From NCBI RefSeq assembly GCF_020171525.1, contig NZ_JAIVAI010000002.1, positions 310,001-374,000 on the forward strand: a stretch of DNA of 64,000 nt, read 5' to 3'. Below are positions 55,875 to 64,000 of this stretch, one piece after another. How positions within the stretch are numbered: position 1 is the first letter of the stretch; each line of letters opens with the position of its first letter. Under the pieces are notes generated by a model. It was not told where the DNA came from. It saw only the letters and a program-made list of their open reading frames with translations, and did no database searches. A program made the translations under genes and the position numbers. This DNA comes from Halobacillus yeomjeoni (GTDB lineage Bacteria; Bacillota; Bacilli; Bacillales; Halobacillaceae).

Positions 55875-56924
55875 TTAATTGGCTTCGACGGTTGCATTCG
55901 CCGGTATGACGTTCACCCAAGTCTGACCTGGTGTGAATGCGAGCGGTTCGCCGTCTTTATAGGGCAGGATACGGCCGTTTTCACTTTGCCATTCGACCTC
56001 CTGCATCTTTCCATTTTGTAAAAGATACCCGGTTCCGCCGGCTGTTAAATTTACGTCACGGCGGCCGACGTTATCGATGATTTTGTGATTCGTTTCTACG
56101 ATGAAGACGTTCTCGAGTTCCAGTCGCTCACCGTTGTTGCTATCATTGGATGGTTGTCCGTCGCTAGAGCGAAGGAACGTACCATTCTCCTGATCGACCG
56201 TATACGTAACGGTTTCCTGTGGTCTTTCGGAATACGTGATTTTCACGTCATTCACCGCCTGTCCTTCACCAGAACTTTCTTCAGCAAAAGGCAGTGCTTC
56301 AATCGTCATATCGGTGTCATAGCCCTTTTGTTCAAGGACACGATCCAATCCGTCCGAAAGTAAATACGAATTGTGCGGCGCCTTCCGTTCATTGGAACGC
56401 ATGAACAGCCAGCCATTGTTGTCATACTTGGCTCCGTTCACGAAATCGATGCCGCTCGATTGTACTTTATTATTGATTGCGGCAGAAGCACCGTGATAAA
56501 CATAAACGGCATCATACCCTGCAGCCAATTCGAAGTAATAAGGTCGTGCACTTCTTACCGGTCCTATTGTATCAGGAATTTGACTATGAAATAAAGCTAA
56601 AAAGCGGGTGATCTGCCCTTCTGCCAATACTTCATAGACGACATCCGCCTCACTCAGCCCCGATTGCGGCCGGGCTCTTGTATGGTTGTTGACCATCACG
56701 GAAATCGCGCGGTGATCGACCTCTTCATCGGTCGGTTCTCCGGTCAAAGGATAGACATTCTCAAACTCGGGCTCCTCTTCTTCCTGTTCCACGGCTTCTT
56801 TCTCTTCTACAGTCGTCTCTTTTTCAGAGGCTTCTTTCGATTTTTTCTCTGTACCTGCATCACTGGAGCAGGCGGCCATCAGGATGAGAAAAGGGACAAT
56901 TAAAAATAAAGCCAGCTTTCTCAT
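55875..56924 (-). CDS. yerB: YerB lipoprotein (DUF3048)
   Basis: A 349-residue lipoprotein. The lipobox is LMAAC (Cys about residue 19), followed by a Glu-rich linker and the DUF3048 domain: PLTGEPTDEEVDHRAISVMVNNHTRARPQSGLSEADVVYEVLAEGQITRFLALFHS, then GPVRSARPYYFELAAGYDA. The C-terminal half forms the second domain, ending FTPGQTWVNVIPANATV. Function unknown. Conserved position after yerA. Confidence 0.93.
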   Translation of the reverse strand: MRKLALFLIVPFLILMAACSSDAGTEKKSKEASEKETTVEEKEAVEQEEEEPEFENVYPLTGEPTDEEVDHRAISVMVNNHTRARPQSGLSEADVVYEVLAEGQITRFLALFHSQIPDTIGPVRSARPYYFELAAGYDAVYVYHGASAAINNKVQSSGIDFVNGAKYDNNGWLFMRSNERKAPHNSYLLSDGLDRVLEQKGYDTDMTIEALPFAEESSGEGQAVNDVKITYSERPQETVTYTVDQENGTFLRSSDGQPSNDSNNGERLELENVFIVETNHKIIDNVGRRDVNLTAGGTGYLLQNGKMQEVEWQSENGRILPYKDGEPLAFTPGQTWVNVIPANATVEAN

Positions 56925-56963
56925 TCAAGCATTTCCCCATTCTATATTGTTCTCTCTTTTATA

Positions 56964-58709
56964 TTAACGCATGATCGAAGGATAGAGTACCTCTTTCTTT
57001 TTCACATCCATGATCCCCATCGGTGTGATGCGGATGTAAGGCAGATGTACGGAAGAAAGGAAAAGCAGCGTATAAACGGGATCACCGAACGGGAATCCGT
57101 ACCCTTTCAACAGCTTCTTCAGTTCCTCTTCCTCTTTGATCAATTTCTCGAGAGGCAGATCGGACATCACACCACCGAGCGGAAGAGGCAGCTCAAAGAT
57201 GATTTCCCCGTCATCGACGAGTACGATACCTCCTCCTATTTCCTTCATCCGCTTGAACGCTGTTTTCATATCCTCACGGGATTTTCCGACTAAAATCAAA
57301 TCACCCGTGTTGGAATAGGAGCTGACAAGCGCGCCGAGGGAATGGGTGAACCCTTTCAAGAACGTATTCACCGTCCATTCTCCTTCGCGGTCCATCAGCA
57401 TGAGAAACGCTTCATCACTGTCTTCCGGCAGCTGATAAACGGAAGGATCGATATCGATCGCGTACGGCTTCATGATGACATCGTTGACCATCTCCATTCC
57501 GATCGGCATCGAGAACTGCAGATCGCGATCACTCATCTCCCAATCGATGGAAAGCGGCTTGATGCCGTTTTTCTCCCATTCGATCGTCGTGGAAGGTGGG
57601 ATTTCCTCACCATCACGCTTCACCCATTCACCCTTGGCGATGACCGAATGCGGCGTCGGATCTTTCGGGTCGGTCAAAAAGTTCAAGTGGGCGACACGGC
57701 CGACGTTGATGCTTCCAACCCGGTTTTCCACTCCGAAATGACGCGCCGGCTGATACGTCGCCATCATATACGCATCAATTTCCGGGACACCTGCTTCCAT
57801 CGCGATTTTGATGCATGGATTGATCAGTCCTTCACGATAAAAGCCAGGCGTAGACCCGTCGGTCGTGAACATCAGGTGATCAAAGTGTGTGTGCCCTTTT
57901 TCCTGCAGGCCTTTTAAAATCTCAGGCAGGTCCGGTCTGATCGATGAGTAACGAAGTCCGGTATTGTAGCCGATCTCCAGCCGGTTCAACACATCGTCTG
58001 CCGTCATCGCTTCATGATCGGAATCCATACCGAGCAGGCGCATTTTCGCAAGCGTTTTTTCAGAAGCTCCAGGCAGATGGGCTTCAAGCGGCTTGCGCGC
58101 ACGCTTCGTTTCCTGCATGCGGTGAAGCATCTGCTCATCACCGCCATAAAGGACATCCGTCCAGGCGGTCAGTTCGCCGCCCTGGATTACAGCATCATGC
58201 TCGATCCAATCCGGCACCTGGTCCTCGAACTTCCTCCGGTCTTCCTCACGAAGCACAGACTGTGAATCGAAACGTGCCCACCAGTACATTGTCGCAGGCA
58301 GTTTCATCGATTCTTCCAGTAAAGAAAACGCTTTCTCTTTGTCGGTTAAAAAAAGCCACATCAAGTTGTCATTCACCAACGTTGTGGTTCCTGTCCGAGC
58401 TGCATATTCCGCTAAGCTTCGGGGATTATATAACTGAAACGGATGGGCATGAGGTTCAACGTAGCCGGGTACGATATAGCTCTCTGAGCCGTCGATGATC
58501 TCCGTTCCTTCTGTATTCGGTGGTAGGTTCGGACCTGTATAAACAATCCGGTCTTCGTAAATCCATATATGTCCTGACATCCATTTTTTCAAATAGACGT
58601 TCAAGTAAGTTGTATTTTGAATTAATTTGGTCGGCGCATGCGTTCCGTCCAGCACGGATGCATGGACACGCAGCTGACGGTTACGCCAACGGAATCGTGT
58701 TTCATTCAT
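56964..58709 (-). CDS. yerA: YerA, adenine-deaminase-family amidohydrolase
   Basis: A 581-residue metal-dependent amidohydrolase related to adenine deaminase. Visible: IVPGYVEPHAHPFQLYNP with the HxH metal pair in EPHAHP (about residues 86-88), LEAHLPGAS, GLRYSSIRPDL, HLMFTTDGSTPG (Asp ligand) and the C-terminal GALVSSYSNTGDLILVGKS with a LPLGGVMSD segment. In B. subtilis YerA is an orphan of this family; the substrate has not been settled, so adenine deamination is only a possibility. AAGGGAGG precedes the ATG. Confidence 0.88.
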   Translation of the reverse strand: MNETRFRWRNRQLRVHASVLDGTHAPTKLIQNTTYLNVYLKKWMSGHIWIYEDRIVYTGPNLPPNTEGTEIIDGSESYIVPGYVEPHAHPFQLYNPRSLAEYAARTGTTTLVNDNLMWLFLTDKEKAFSLLEESMKLPATMYWWARFDSQSVLREEDRRKFEDQVPDWIEHDAVIQGGELTAWTDVLYGGDEQMLHRMQETKRARKPLEAHLPGASEKTLAKMRLLGMDSDHEAMTADDVLNRLEIGYNTGLRYSSIRPDLPEILKGLQEKGHTHFDHLMFTTDGSTPGFYREGLINPCIKIAMEAGVPEIDAYMMATYQPARHFGVENRVGSINVGRVAHLNFLTDPKDPTPHSVIAKGEWVKRDGEEIPPSTTIEWEKNGIKPLSIDWEMSDRDLQFSMPIGMEMVNDVIMKPYAIDIDPSVYQLPEDSDEAFLMLMDREGEWTVNTFLKGFTHSLGALVSSYSNTGDLILVGKSREDMKTAFKRMKEIGGGIVLVDDGEIIFELPLPLGGVMSDLPLEKLIKEEEELKKLLKGYGFPFGDPVYTLLFLSSVHLPYIRITPMGIMDVKKKEVLYPSIMR

Positions 58710-58781
58710 GGGGAGTCCTCCCTTAATTCAATATCTACTATCGTAACACATGACGATCACGTTTACGAAGGAGGAAATGCT

Positions 58782-59042
58782 TTGAAATCAAATATTGGAA
58801 CAATCAATGCGATGCTTCGGATTACAGCCGGACTCAGCATGCTTACATTTGCGACGATCCGTGCCGCCAAGCGAGGCGAAGATTCGTCGATGCACCCAAT
58901 TATGGTGGTAATCGGGGCTTTGAAAGTCGCGGAAGGCATCACCCGCTACTGTCCACTGACCGCCGTTTGTGAAGAGTTGATGTATGAGTCGGATGGAAAA
59001 GAAGAAGATTGGGAACAGGATTTCACCGAGTTTGAGATATAG
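58782..59042 (+). CDS. DUF2892 family small membrane protein
   Basis: An 86-residue protein started at TTG (58782), after AAGGAGG. It shows the DUF2892/YgaP transmembrane pattern: KSNIGTINAMLRITAGLSMLTFATI (first helix) and HPIMVVIGALKVAEGITRYCPLTAVCEEL, where the Cys-Pro is the usual family feature. A C-terminal acidic tail (DGKEEDWEQDFTEFEI) follows. It diverges from yerA. Function unknown. Confidence 0.75.
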   Translation: MKSNIGTINAMLRITAGLSMLTFATIRAAKRGEDSSMHPIMVVIGALKVAEGITRYCPLTAVCEELMYESDGKEEDWEQDFTEFEI

Positions 59043-59116
59043 ACTGGTGCTTCCTTTTCTTATAGGCTCTGTTAAAGTTGATTGTTGATATTTAGTCTCA
59101 AACTAAGGACATAGCG

Positions 59117-59240
59117 GAGGCGGCCTTTTAGAATGACTCCCTTTCCGTGGGGTACCGTGAGCCTCCTCAGGCTGCGCCTTCCGGGGTCTCACGATGTACC
59201 TTTATCCCACAGGAGTGTCGCCATTCTAAAAGGCCGCCTC
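59117..59240 (-). repeat. Hairpin element copy D (reverse orientation)
   Basis: The outer arms 59117-59135 and 59222-59240 are exact complements over 19 bp (GAGGCGGCCTTTTAGAATG and its complement), a sequence unlike the arms of copies B, C, E and F. The core, read on the minus strand, has GACACTCCTGTGGGA, GTGAGACCCCGGAAGG, GAGGAGGCTCACGG and CCCACGGAAAGGGAG. Confidence 0.88.
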
Positions 59241-59295
59241 TTCAAAGTAGGAGGGTAAGAATGGCCGTTACCGAAGTCCGTTACACCAATTACGA

Positions 59296-59423
59296 ACGGG
59301 ATGGCAGGGGAAAACAGGTAGACTCCTGCGGGAAAAAGGAACAAGGTGAGACCCCGGAGAACGAAGTTCGATGAGGCTCAAGCGTTCCCCGCGGAAAGCG
59401 GACTGTTTTCCCTGCCATCCCGT
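59296..59423 (+). repeat. Hairpin element copy E
   Basis: The outer arms 59296-59317 and 59403-59423 pair over 21 bp with a single bulged G; the sequence (GGGATGGCAGGGGAAAACAG) is again different from the other copies. The core has TAGACTCCTGCGGGA, GGTGAGACCCCGGAG, GATGAGGCTCA and CCCGCGGAAAGCGGA. Confidence 0.88.
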
Positions 59424-59512
59424 GCTCTTAGTAAATAACGGATCGAATTTAACAGATCCTAAATAATAGTTGGAGGTCTGGGAAATCACTCGCTTTACGC
59501 GGCACGATTCAG

Positions 59513-59637
59513 CGGATGGGGTGGGAAACGGCGACACTCCCGCGGGAGAAAGAGCTGGGCGAGATCCCACAGGGCGCAGCCCGAGGAAGCTTGCCAGGTC
59601 GCCCGCAGGAAAGGGAGTCGTTTCCCACCCTCACTCA
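59513..59637 (+). repeat. Hairpin element copy F
   Basis: The arms GGGTGGGAAACG (59519-59530) and its complement (59619-59630) pair over 12 bp, with a less regular extension outside. The core has GACACTCCCGCGGGAG, GGGCGAGATCCCAC, CGAGGAAGCTTG and CCCGCAGGAAAGGGAG, most like copy A. Confidence 0.82.
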
Positions 59638-59671
59638 CAACTATGAACGACCCGGTCTCCTTAAAAATAAG

Positions 59672-59711
59672 AGCAAAAAAATAACAGGACGGGGCAGTCC
59701 CCGTCCTTACA
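59672..59711 (-). terminator. Terminator of the purine operon
   Basis: On the minus strand AGGACGGGG pairs with CCCCGTCCT around a 4-nt loop and is followed by TTATTTTTTT. It lies about 85 nt after the purD stop. Confidence 0.85.
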
Positions 59712-59727
59712 AAAGGATGATTCAATA

Positions 59728-59832
59728 ATGGATTTCATGGAATATTTCACAGATGTCGGCTTTGTCCTCGTCACCATCATCGGAACGATCGCCGCTTTAT
59801 TTTATGTGGGACTCCGACGACGCAATCGATGA
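59728..59832 (+). CDS. EYxxD-motif small membrane protein, 34 aa
   Basis: A tiny gene: ATG at 59728, TGA at 59830, with AAAAGGATG upstream. It encodes MEYFTD-like residues (DFMEYFTD), one hydrophobic helix (GFVLVTIIGTIAALFYV) and a basic end (RRRNR). The E-Y-x-x-D pattern before a single helix fits a small Bacillaceae membrane protein group I know by that motif. Its last 36 bases overlap the 3' end of purD on the other strand. Confidence 0.5.
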   Translation: MDFMEYFTDVGFVLVTIIGTIAALFYVGLRRRNR

Positions 59833-61074
59833 CCGGCCGATATCCCTTCGGTAGAAAAAGTCTTCGTTGTCTTCGAACACCTGAAGCTTGTCATAAACCA
59901 CTTCCAGCGCCTGGGCAAGACTCTCCTGTTTCGCCCCGACAAGCAACACACGCCCGCCGCTGGATACATAGCGTGCACCTTTCTTCTCTGTACCCGCATG
60001 AATCGCAAATGCACCGTCGGTTTCATCCAGCTCCGGCAGCGGCCGCCCTTTCTCGTATCCCCCCGGATACCCGTCTGATGCGACGACCACTCCTGCACAG
60101 GTGTCTTTTGACCATGACAATCCCGGGTCTTTCCCGTCCAGTACATCGAGGAAAACCTGCACGAGGTCATTTTCAAGCATTGGCAGGACGACCTGCGTTT
60201 CCGGGTCTCCGAACCGTGCATTGAACTCGATCACCATCGGTCCTTCGACCGTCTCGATCAATCCTGCATACAAGATACCTGTAAAGGAACGCCCTTCCTG
60301 CATCATCGCTTCTGCCGTCGGTTTCAATATCGATGTCACTGCCGTATCGTAGGATGATTCTTTCAAATCAGGAACCGGAGCGAACGCCCCCATGCCACCG
60401 GTATTCGGACCTTGATCCCCTTCGTAGGCACGCTTATGATCTTTGGCCGGGATCATCGGATAAACATTCGAGCCGTTGACGAATGCCATCAAGGAAAACT
60501 CTTCCCCTTGCAGAAATTGTTCGACGACGATTTCCCGGCTCGCCTCCCCGAACTGTCCTTTTTCAAGCATATCTTCAGCAGCCAATAACGCCTCATCCAA
60601 TGTTTCCGCGACGACGACGCCCTTGCCGGCTGCCAGACCATCCGCTTTCACGACGATAGGAGCTCCTTGTTCACGGATGTAGTCTTTTGCTTCCGCAAGA
60701 TCCGTGAATGCACGGTAATCCGCTGTCGGGATGCCGTACTCCATCATCAGACTCTTTGCATAATGTTTGCTTCCTTCGATGACGGCCGCCTGTTTTGATG
60801 GGCCGAAAACCTTCAACCCTTCTGCTTCAAAACGATCGACCACGCCATCCATCAATGGATTTTCAGGACCGACGATCGTGAGCCCGATCTGTTTTTCTTT
60901 GGCAAAAGAGACCAGCGTATCCAAGTCCGTTTCTTCAATCGCGACACGCTCCGCATGACCTTCCATCCCCGCATTCCCAGGGGCTGCATAAATAGTTTCC
61001 ACCTGTTCATTTTCAGCCAGCTTCCGGATGAGGCTGTGTTCACGACCTCCGCGGCCAATGACAAGAATGTTCAT
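59797..61074 (-). CDS. purD: Phosphoribosylamine-glycine ligase PurD
   Basis: Catalyses the second step of purine synthesis, joining phosphoribosylamine and glycine with ATP. 425 residues with the ATP-grasp fold: VIGRGGREHSLIRKL at the start, VKADGLAAGKGVVVAET (ATP-binding), GDQGPNTGGMGAFAP and EFNARFGDPETQVVLP. Last gene of the pur operon; 17 nt after purH. AAAGGAGCG precedes the ATG. Confidence 0.97.
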   Translation of the reverse strand: MNILVIGRGGREHSLIRKLAENEQVETIYAAPGNAGMEGHAERVAIEETDLDTLVSFAKEKQIGLTIVGPENPLMDGVVDRFEAEGLKVFGPSKQAAVIEGSKHYAKSLMMEYGIPTADYRAFTDLAEAKDYIREQGAPIVVKADGLAAGKGVVVAETLDEALLAAEDMLEKGQFGEASREIVVEQFLQGEEFSLMAFVNGSNVYPMIPAKDHKRAYEGDQGPNTGGMGAFAPVPDLKESSYDTAVTSILKPTAEAMMQEGRSFTGILYAGLIETVEGPMVIEFNARFGDPETQVVLPMLENDLVQVFLDVLDGKDPGLSWSKDTCAGVVVASDGYPGGYEKGRPLPELDETDGAFAIHAGTEKKGARYVSSGGRVLLVGAKQESLAQALEVVYDKLQVFEDNEDFFYRRDIGRSSIASSESHIK

Positions 61075-61091
61075 TCCGACCCGCTCCTTTC

Positions 61092-62624
61092 TTAGTGTTT
61101 GAAGTGACGCATACGTGTGAAGACCATCGCGATTCCGTGTTTGTTACAGGCATCAATCGAATCTTGATCGCGCTTGGAACCACCCGGCTGAATGATGGCG
61201 GTCACGCCTGCTGCTGCAGCCGCTTCAACTGTATCCGGCATCGGGAAGAACGCATCAGAAGCCATGATGCTGCCTTCAGCTTCTTCACCCGCCTGTTCGA
61301 ATGCGATTTTCGCTGCACCGACACGGTTCATCTGACCGGCTCCCACGCCAAGGGTGCGGTCTCCTTTCGCTACGACGATGGCGTTCGATTTCACGTGCTT
61401 CACGACTTTCCAACCAAGCTTCAAGTCATGAAGTTCCTGTTCACTCGGCTCGCGCTCCGTCGCTACTTCAAGCTCAATACCATCCAAGGATCCTTCATCT
61501 GTATCCTGAACGAGTAGCCCACCGTTCACGCTTGTCAGTTTGTGCATCTGCGTTTCCGGCTTCGTCATCTCGACCGTCAGCAGGCGCAGGTTTTTCTTCT
61601 GTGTCAAAATGTCCAGCGCTTCCTGACTGAAGGATGGTGCGATGATGATTTCAAGGAAGATTTCTTTCAGCTTCGCAGCTGTCTCTTCGTCCACTTCGCG
61701 GTTCAAGGCGACGATTCCACCGAAAATGCTGACTGGATCGCCTTCGTAAGCTTTTACGTAAGCATCATATAGACTTTCTCCTACTCCGACGCCGCAAGGG
61801 TTCATATGCTTCACGGCGACTGCCGCCGGTTGATGGAATTCCAGCACCACTTCAAGCGCTGCGTTCGCATCCTGGATGTTGTTGTAGGAAAGCTCTTTTC
61901 CATTCAGCTGTTCCGCACTCGCAAGCGAAGCACTTTCATAGTTCGCTTTTTTATAGAAAGAAGCCGTCTGGTGCGGGTTTTCCCCGTAACGCAGGGATTG
62001 GACCTTTTCATATGTGACGGTGTACGTCTCAGGGTAAGCTTCTTCAGTCAGTGTCGTGAAATATTCCGCGATCATCGCATCGTAATTGGCGGTATGGCGG
62101 AAGACTTTCGCCGCAAGCTGCCGGCGCGTCTCGTAACTCAAGTTATCTGCCTTCAGCCCTTCGATGACTTTTTCATAATCAGCTGGATCGACGACGACTG
62201 CGACGTCTTCGAAACTTTTCGCAGCGGCGCGAAGCATCGTCGGTCCGCCGATGTCGATGTTTTCAATGGCATCCGCTTCGGTGACATCCTCTTTCGCGAT
62301 CGTTTCTTTGAACGGATACAAGTTTACAGCGACGAGATCGATCGTCTCGATATCCAGTTCTTCCAGCTGACTGATGTGGCCGCTGTTATCTCTTTTTGCG
62401 AGCAGTCCGCCATGGACAGCCGGGTGGAGCGTTTTGACGCGTCCATCCATGATTTCCGGAAATTCAGTGATCTCAGAAATCGATCGTACAGGAATCCCCG
62501 CTTCTTCGATGCTTCGTTTCGTTCCGCCTGTGGATACTAATTCGTATCCAAGCTCATGTAGTTCTGCTGCGAAATTTGATAGTCCTTGTTTATCGGATAC
62601 GCTCAACAGCGCTCGTTTTGTCAT
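61092..62624 (-). CDS. purH: Bifunctional PurH (AICAR transformylase/IMP cyclohydrolase)
   Basis: Catalyses the last two steps to IMP. 510 residues. N-terminal IMP cyclohydrolase (ALLSVSDKQGLSNFAAELHELGYELVSTGGT, MDGRVKTLHPAVHGGLLAKRD) and C-terminal transformylase (LRYGENPHQTASFY, AVKHMNPCGVG, KSNAIVVAKGDRTLGVGAGQMNRV, and the end AIIQPGGSKRDQDSIDACNKHGIAMVFT). Its ATG overlaps the purN stop as ATGA. Confidence 0.97.
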   Translation of the reverse strand: MTKRALLSVSDKQGLSNFAAELHELGYELVSTGGTKRSIEEAGIPVRSISEITEFPEIMDGRVKTLHPAVHGGLLAKRDNSGHISQLEELDIETIDLVAVNLYPFKETIAKEDVTEADAIENIDIGGPTMLRAAAKSFEDVAVVVDPADYEKVIEGLKADNLSYETRRQLAAKVFRHTANYDAMIAEYFTTLTEEAYPETYTVTYEKVQSLRYGENPHQTASFYKKANYESASLASAEQLNGKELSYNNIQDANAALEVVLEFHQPAAVAVKHMNPCGVGVGESLYDAYVKAYEGDPVSIFGGIVALNREVDEETAAKLKEIFLEIIIAPSFSQEALDILTQKKNLRLLTVEMTKPETQMHKLTSVNGGLLVQDTDEGSLDGIELEVATEREPSEQELHDLKLGWKVVKHVKSNAIVVAKGDRTLGVGAGQMNRVGAAKIAFEQAGEEAEGSIMASDAFFPMPDTVEAAAAAGVTAIIQPGGSKRDQDSIDACNKHGIAMVFTRMRHFKH

Positions 62625-63199
62625 ATGGATTCCTCCTTGATCTTCAATGTTCGGATGACACTCGGATAAAGTTTATGTTCAATCGCCTGGATTTTACGGA
62701 CGACATCGTCTTTCGTATCTCCGTCCTCGATCCGGACCGCTTCCTGTTCGATGATCGGCCCCGTGTCCATGCCTTCATCGACGAAGTGGACCGTCACACC
62801 TGTGATTTTCACTTGTTGATCAAACGCTTGACCAATAGCGTCTTTCCCAGGAAACGCAGGCAATAGCGACGGGTGGATGTTGAGAATCCGGTTGCGGTAA
62901 GGTTCCAAAAGCGTCGGTCCGATCAGGCGCATAAAGCCTGCGAGAATGATGTAATCGATCCCCCGCTCCCGGCAATCTTTCAATAACGCTTCTTCATACT
63001 GGACCTTATTTTCATACACATTGGCACTGAAAACGATCGTATCGATTTCATAGTTCTGAGCTTTTTCAATGACAGGAGCCCCGACTCTGTCACACACAAG
63101 CAGCGTCACTTCAGCATCCAGCTCCCCTTTTTGGATGGCGTGGACGATCGCGTCAAAATTCGAACCCGTACCTGATGCAAAAACAGCTAACTTCATCAT
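62621..63199 (-). CDS. purN: Phosphoribosylglycinamide formyltransferase PurN
   Basis: Transfers a formyl group from 10-formyltetrahydrofolate to GAR in purine synthesis. 192 residues. The signature is complete: [35 protein letters not shown], the active site [44 protein letters not shown] (Asn, His, Asp). The ATG at 63199 overlaps the purM stop (ATGA); an ATG one codon later is equally possible. Confidence 0.95.
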   Translation of the reverse strand: MMKLAVFASGTGSNFDAIVHAIQKGELDAEVTLLVCDRVGAPVIEKAQNYEIDTIVFSANVYENKVQYEEALLKDCRERGIDYIILAGFMRLIGPTLLEPYRNRILNIHPSLLPAFPGKDAIGQAFDQQVKITGVTVHFVDEGMDTGPIIEQEAVRIEDGDTKDDVVRKIQAIEHKLYPSVIRTLKIKEESI

Positions 63200-64000
63200 A
63201 TCCACTGGATCCCTTCATTGGCTGTGACTTCGCCGATGATCCCGGCTTGTTCTCCTGCCTCATTCAACGCGCGTACGGCTTCGTCCGCTTCCTGAGCTGG
63301 AACGACTGCGACCATGCCGATGCCCATATTGAATACGCCGTACATATCTTCTCCCGTCAAGCTCCCTTGTTGTTGTAAAAAGCGAAATACGTCAGGAATG
63401 TCCCAGCTTCCCTGTTGGATAGACACCCCAAGACCTTCCGGAAGAGTACGCGGAATATTTTCATAAAAACCGCCGCCGGTAATGTGTGCAAGACCTTTGA
63501 TGGATACCGCTTGTCTCAATCGTTGAATCGCACGGACGTAAATCTTCGTCGGCGTAAGCAGTTCTTCTCCCAGTGGACGATCGAATGGAGGATAGGTTTC
63601 TTTATAATCCAAACCTTCTTCTTCCACGATCCGGCGAACGAGCGAAAACCCATTGGAATGGACGCCTGAAGAGGAAAGGCCGATCAGGACGTCGCCAGGT
63701 CGGATCGACTCTCCGGTAATGATGTCGTTTTTATCGGCCATCCCGACGACGAAACCGGCCAGGTCATATTCATCCAGCTCATACATGCCCGGCATTTCCG
63801 CCGTTTCGCCACCGACAAGGGCAGCTCCGGATTGTTCACAGCCATCCGCGATGCCTTTGACGATCTGTTCGATACGCTCGGGATTATTTTTTCCGCAGGC
63901 GATATAATCTAAAAACAAAAGCGGGTCTGCACCTTGTGCGACGATATCGTTGACGCACATCGCCACAGCGTCCACCCCGATCGTGTCGTGCTTATCCATC
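63196..64000 (-). CDS. purM: AIR synthetase PurM, C-terminal part
   Basis: Phosphoribosylformylglycinamidine cyclo-ligase, the fifth step of purine synthesis. About 268 residues are seen; the N-terminus, some 75 residues of a usual 345, lies beyond the window edge. Visible motifs: [69 protein letters not shown] and [16 protein letters not shown]. Its stop overlaps the purN start. Confidence 0.96.
   Translation of the reverse strand, partial: MDKHDTIGVDAVAMCVNDIVAQGADPLLFLDYIACGKNNPERIEQIVKGIADGCEQSGAALVGGETAEMPGMYELDEYDLAGFVVGMADKNDIITGESIRPGDVLIGLSSSGVHSNGFSLVRRIVEEEGLDYKETYPPFDRPLGEELLTPTKIYVRAIQRLRQAVSIKGLAHITGGGFYENIPRTLPEGLGVSIQQGSWDIPDVFRFLQQQGSLTGEDMYGVFNMGIGMVAVVPAQEADEAVRALNEAGEQAGIIGEVTANEGIQWI

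Overview
The window comes from the chromosome of a low-to-mid G+C, Gram-positive Bacillaceae, probably a marine or halophilic genus such as Halobacillus, Thalassobacillus or Pontibacillus. The evidence is strong Shine-Dalgarno sites (AAGGAGG type) on nearly every gene, many GTG and TTG starts, lipoproteins with Bacillus-type lipoboxes, and a gene order that follows the Bacillus subtilis purMNHD - yerA - yerB - yerC - pcrB - pcrA - ligA - camS(yerH) - putP/opuE - gatCAB - dgkB - rlmCD block, here read mostly on the minus strand. The genus is an inference; no rRNA is present.

Layout: (1) 1-1692, 3' part of katG. (2) 1.7-11.3 kb, accessory genes: a secreted lipase, a six-hairpin-like secreted protein, an HD-GYP protein, a gamma-glutamylcyclotransferase-like protein, a DAACS transporter with an altered substrate site, an LVIVD-repeat protein and several tiny membrane proteins. 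(3) 11.6-14.4 kb, a YkoGH-like two-component system divergent from a PepSY protein (YkoI-like), with a 45-bp dyad exactly midway. (4) 14.4-18.9 kb, small secreted or lipid-anchored proteins, a lipoprotein nuclease and a frameshifted gene. (5) 19-38.1 kb, the conserved housekeeping block (rlmCD, dgkB, gatBAC, putP with a 41-aa partner, pruA, camS, ligA, pcrA, pcrB), interrupted by a four-gene cluster of unknown membrane proteins whose first two genes appear to start at AUU and AUC. (6) 38.3-55.2 kb, accessory genes: GNAT acetyltransferases, an RsbR paralogue, GlpQ, a guanidine-I riboswitch with a paired SMR exporter, DoxX behind a strong operator, GltS behind a possible attenuator, rhodanese and TauE, and a mer operon whose merA is broken. 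(7) 55.5-64 kb, yerC, yerB, yerA, then the 3' end of the purine operon (purM, purN, purH, purD).

The main non-coding signal is a family of six intergenic hairpin elements of about 115-130 bp (A-F). They share a GC-rich core. Their outer arms differ completely in sequence from copy to copy, yet in each copy the two arms are complementary. Three copies sit within 530 bp between yerA and the pur operon terminator. Other unusual signals are the AUU/AUC starts, a six-unit 21-bp tandem repeat between dgkB and rlmCD, and several long operator-like dyads.
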